A stretch of 15,175 nucleotides of DNA, taken from JBDKTK01 sp039680225 (GTDB lineage Bacteria; Desulfobacterota; Syntrophia; Syntrophales; UBA4778). The notes beneath the pieces are model-generated. The model searched no databases and was not told the DNA's origin. It worked only from the letters and a program-made list of their open reading frames with translations. The stretch covers positions 1 through 15,175 of the forward strand of contig JBDKTK010000155.1 in assembly GCA_039680225.1 (NCBI GenBank), read 5' to 3'. Positions 13,122 through 15,175 of this stretch are shown piece after piece (the first letter of the stretch is position 1; every line of letters starts with the position of its first letter). A program made the position numbers and the translations under genes.

Positions 13122-15175
13122 GGTTGTAGCGAAGCTTCACGGCATAAATATCGATATCGAGGCAGTCAAAAGAAGGTATTTCGCCCAGGAGGAGCTCAAG
13201 CCCGAGGAAGTGCTCCGCATCTTCAAGGACAACGGGATCAGGTCAAGACTGAAAAAGCTCGACACCCTGGAAGAGCTTTTTAAATACCCGACTCCCTGCC
13301 TGTTCATATTAAAGGACAACATTTATGGCGTCCTCATCGGGCGAAAGGACGGGAAGGTAATCGTCTTTGACTGCGGCGAAAAGAAAGTTGTCGCGAAAAC
13401 AGAGGAAGAGTTCGGGGATTCGTGGGGGGGAGAGGCAATCGCGGTATATCCGCGTTTCATGAAGACCGAACTCTTCCTTAATTTTCGCTGGCTGTTCAAG
13501 GAATTTTTCAAGCATCGCGAGGTCTTTTCGGCGGTCGTTATCTCGTCTTTTTTCATTCAGCTCTTCGGGCTGGTTACGCCGCTATTCATCCAGGTCATAA
13601 TCGACAAGGTCCTGGCGCATCACGCCCTGACTACGCTGGAAGTTGTCGCGGGGGCCTTCATTGTGGTCCTGGTGTTCGACCTGGTCCTCAACCTCATGCG
13701 CAATTACCTTCTCTATCACACAGCCAATAAAATCGACGCCAGCCTCGGGGCCAGCGTCTACCGGCATTTGCTGTCGCTGCCATTTCAATACTTCGAGGTC
13801 CGCAAGGTCGGCAACATTATCGCCCGGGTCAGGGAGTTGGAGAACCTGCGGCAGTTCCTCACCAATATTTCTCTGACAGTTCTGCTGGACACGGTCTTCT
13901 CCGTCGTGTTCGTGGTCATCATGGCCGTATACAGCCCCAGGCTGACTTTTATAGTTTTGGGCTTCGTTGCGGCTATCGCCCTCATTTCTGTCCTGGCGAC
14001 CCCGGCCATCAAGGCCCGTCTGGACGAGAAATTTAATAAAGGCGCCGCCGCCCAATCTTTCCTGGTGGAATCGGTCACCGGGATCCAGACCATCAAGTCC
14101 CTGGCAATTGAAGGCAAGATGATGAAGAGCTGGGAAAACAGCCTGGGGGACTATATCCTTTCGGCCTTCCGCCTGTCGAATCTTGCCAATGTCGCGGTCA
14201 CATCCTCCCAGACGCTGCAAAAGATCATGAGCCTTGCCGTGATCTATTTCGGCGTGAGCCTGGTCTTTTCGCGGGATTTAAGCGTCGGCCAGCTCATCGC
14301 CTTTCAGATGTTCGCCTCGCAGTTGAGCGGGCCGATCCTGCGGCTGGTGAAAATGTGGCAGGACTTCCAGCAGGCCAAACTCTCTCTCAACCGGCTGGGT
14401 GATATCATCAATACGCCGCCGGAAATGGTGGGCGGGGCTATTTCCGTCAAGCAGCTTAAGGGAGAGATCATCGCCAAAGATTTGAGTTTCAAATACTCCA
14501 TCGACGGCCCGCTTGTCCTCAACAAGGTCGGGTTTCACATAAAGCCGGGGATGATGGTAGGCATTGTCGGACGCAGCGGTTCCGGGAAAAGCACCATCGC
14601 CAAGTTGATCCAGAGGCTCTATCTGCCCAATGAAGGCAGCCTGCTGATTGATAGAGTCGACAGCCGTCATTTCGATCCCCTGTTCCTGCGCAACCGCACC
14701 GGGGTCGTCCTGCAGGACTGTTTTCTCTTCAGCGGGACAATAAAGGAAAACATCACAATGGGCGCTCCCGACGCCGTCATGGAGCGGGTGATCCAGGCGG
14801 CGCAGCTGGCAGGTGCGCACGAGTTTGTATCCGAAATGGCGCAGGGCTACGATTCATATGTGGAGGAGAGGGGGATGTCGCTCTCCGGAGGTCAGCGCCA
14901 GCGGTTATCCATTGCCCGGGCGCTGATCAGCAATCCCCCCATCCTCATTTTTGACGAGTCGACAAGCGCCCTCGATTACGAATCGGAAAGGGCCATCTAT
15001 AAAAATCTCAATCTCATCAAGAAAGGGCGCACGGTGATCATGATCTCACACCGGCTCTCGGTCATGCGGGATTGCGATATGGTCCTAGTGATCGACAAGG
15101 GAAAAATAGTCGAGGCCGGGACGCATGCGGCGCTCATGGATCATAACGGTCTGTATGCTTACCTTTACAGACAGC
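13096..15175 (+). CDS. Type I secretion ABC transporter with C39-like N-terminal domain (HlyB/LapB type), 3' end outside window
   Basis: 693 codons are visible, near full length for the family (about 700-720 aa). The inner-membrane exporter uses ATP to push unfolded substrates through the TolC duct. Residues about 1-130 form a C39 peptidase-like domain with no Cys at the catalytic position (the N-terminal helix region has none; only C-containing PTPCLFIL and VFDCGE later), so it should bind rather than cleave substrate, as in HlyB. A six-TM exporter domain spans about 145-420. The ATPase has Walker A GRSGSGKST (492-500), Q-loop Q540, signature LSGGQRQR (596-603), Walker B ILIFDES (616-622) and H652. 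ATG 13096 has AAGGA (13086-13090) 5 nt upstream and overlaps the TolC gene. The membrane-fusion adaptor (HlyD type) is expected next, beyond the window. Confidence 0.95.
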   Translation, partial: METGLVSIEVVAKLHGINIDIEAVKRRYFAQEELKPEEVLRIFKDNGIRSRLKKLDTLEELFKYPTPCLFILKDNIYGVLIGRKDGKVIVFDCGEKKVVAKTEEEFGDSWGGEAIAVYPRFMKTELFLNFRWLFKEFFKHREVFSAVVISSFFIQLFGLVTPLFIQVIIDKVLAHHALTTLEVVAGAFIVVLVFDLVLNLMRNYLLYHTANKIDASLGASVYRHLLSLPFQYFEVRKVGNIIARVRELENLRQFLTNISLTVLLDTVFSVVFVVIMAVYSPRLTFIVLGFVAAIALISVLATPAIKARLDEKFNKGAAAQSFLVESVTGIQTIKSLAIEGKMMKSWENSLGDYILSAFRLSNLANVAVTSSQTLQKIMSLAVIYFGVSLVFSRDLSVGQLIAFQMFASQLSGPILRLVKMWQDFQQAKLSLNRLGDIINTPPEMVGGAISVKQLKGEIIAKDLSFKYSIDGPLVLNKVGFHIKPGMMVGIVGRSGSGKSTIAKLIQRLYLPNEGSLLIDRVDSRHFDPLFLRNRTGVVLQDCFLFSGTIKENITMGAPDAVMERVIQAAQLAGAHEFVSEMAQGYDSYVEERGMSLSGGQRQRLSIARALISNPPILIFDESTSALDYESERAIYKNLNLIKKGRTVIMISHRLSVMRDCDMVLVIDKGKIVEAGTHAALMDHNGLYAYLYRQ

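Noticed and set aside
13582..14220. 212-codon minus-strand open frame inside the ABC transporter gene
   Set aside because: The plus strand encodes a canonical exporter here; the antisense product is Gln/Asp-rich low-quality sequence typical of a shadow frame.
1..15175. CRISPR array or insertion sequence
   Set aside because: No regularly spaced repeats of 23-37 bp, and no transposase-like protein or terminal inverted repeats were seen.

Overview
The window looks like chromosomal DNA from an anaerobic bacterium with an outer membrane. The evidence is a TolC-type outer-membrane efflux protein next to a type I secretion ABC transporter, and a very large oxygen-sensitive-type activase/dehydratase fusion of the kind found in strictly anaerobic Desulfobacterota and Clostridia or Negativicutes. 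Strong AAGGAGG ribosome binding sites and a TTG start are also seen. The exact lineage cannot be fixed from the sequence alone; a Desulfobacterota (Syntrophobacterales-like) or diderm Firmicutes source is an inference.

Layout. (1) 1-1296: a broken 2,3-bisphosphoglycerate-independent phosphoglycerate mutase in an odd order. The C-terminal half comes first and runs directly into the N-terminal half of a mutase, with two in-frame stops and lost catalytic residues. (2) 1302-1835: a macrodomain ADP-ribose hydrolase whose RBS lies in the tail of the mutase remnant. (3) 1836-2141: an AT-rich control region with a promoter-like pair, a perfect palindrome and a hairpin. (4) 2142-6458: a 1438-aa fusion with two BadF/BcrA-type activase domains, a Cys-rich linker, a DUF2229-type region and an HgdB-like iron-sulfur region. 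It converges on (5) 6514-7119, a minus-strand exported protein of unknown function with its own palindrome-containing promoter. A REP-like hairpin lies between these two genes. (6) 7457-9600: two translationally coupled polytopic membrane proteins of the DUF2157 type. (7) 9843-11516: a patchy, partly AT-rich accessory segment. It holds a 26-codon ORF, a 59-residue fragment resembling the leader of large type I-secreted proteins, a small membrane-anchored protein (possibly an immunity factor), a DUF6973-like protein ending abruptly at an RTX-linker motif (DPLVVDLDGD), and two short broken coding remnants separated by a perfect hairpin. (8) 11784-15175: a type I secretion operon, with a TolC-like protein overlapping an HlyB/LapB-like ABC transporter that runs off the end. 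A TTGACA promoter and a 23-bp inverted repeat precede it.

How the genes fit together. The accessory segment and the secretion operon read as one functional neighbourhood: a type I secretion machine beside the worn-down or rearranged remains of its substrate. The DUF6973-like domain is the likely toxin or effector piece, and the small membrane protein is a candidate immunity or accessory factor. The rest of the window consists of unrelated metabolic or housekeeping genes. The most unusual signals are the permuted mutase, the double-activase fusion with a degenerate first nucleotide site, and the split secreted-toxin locus.
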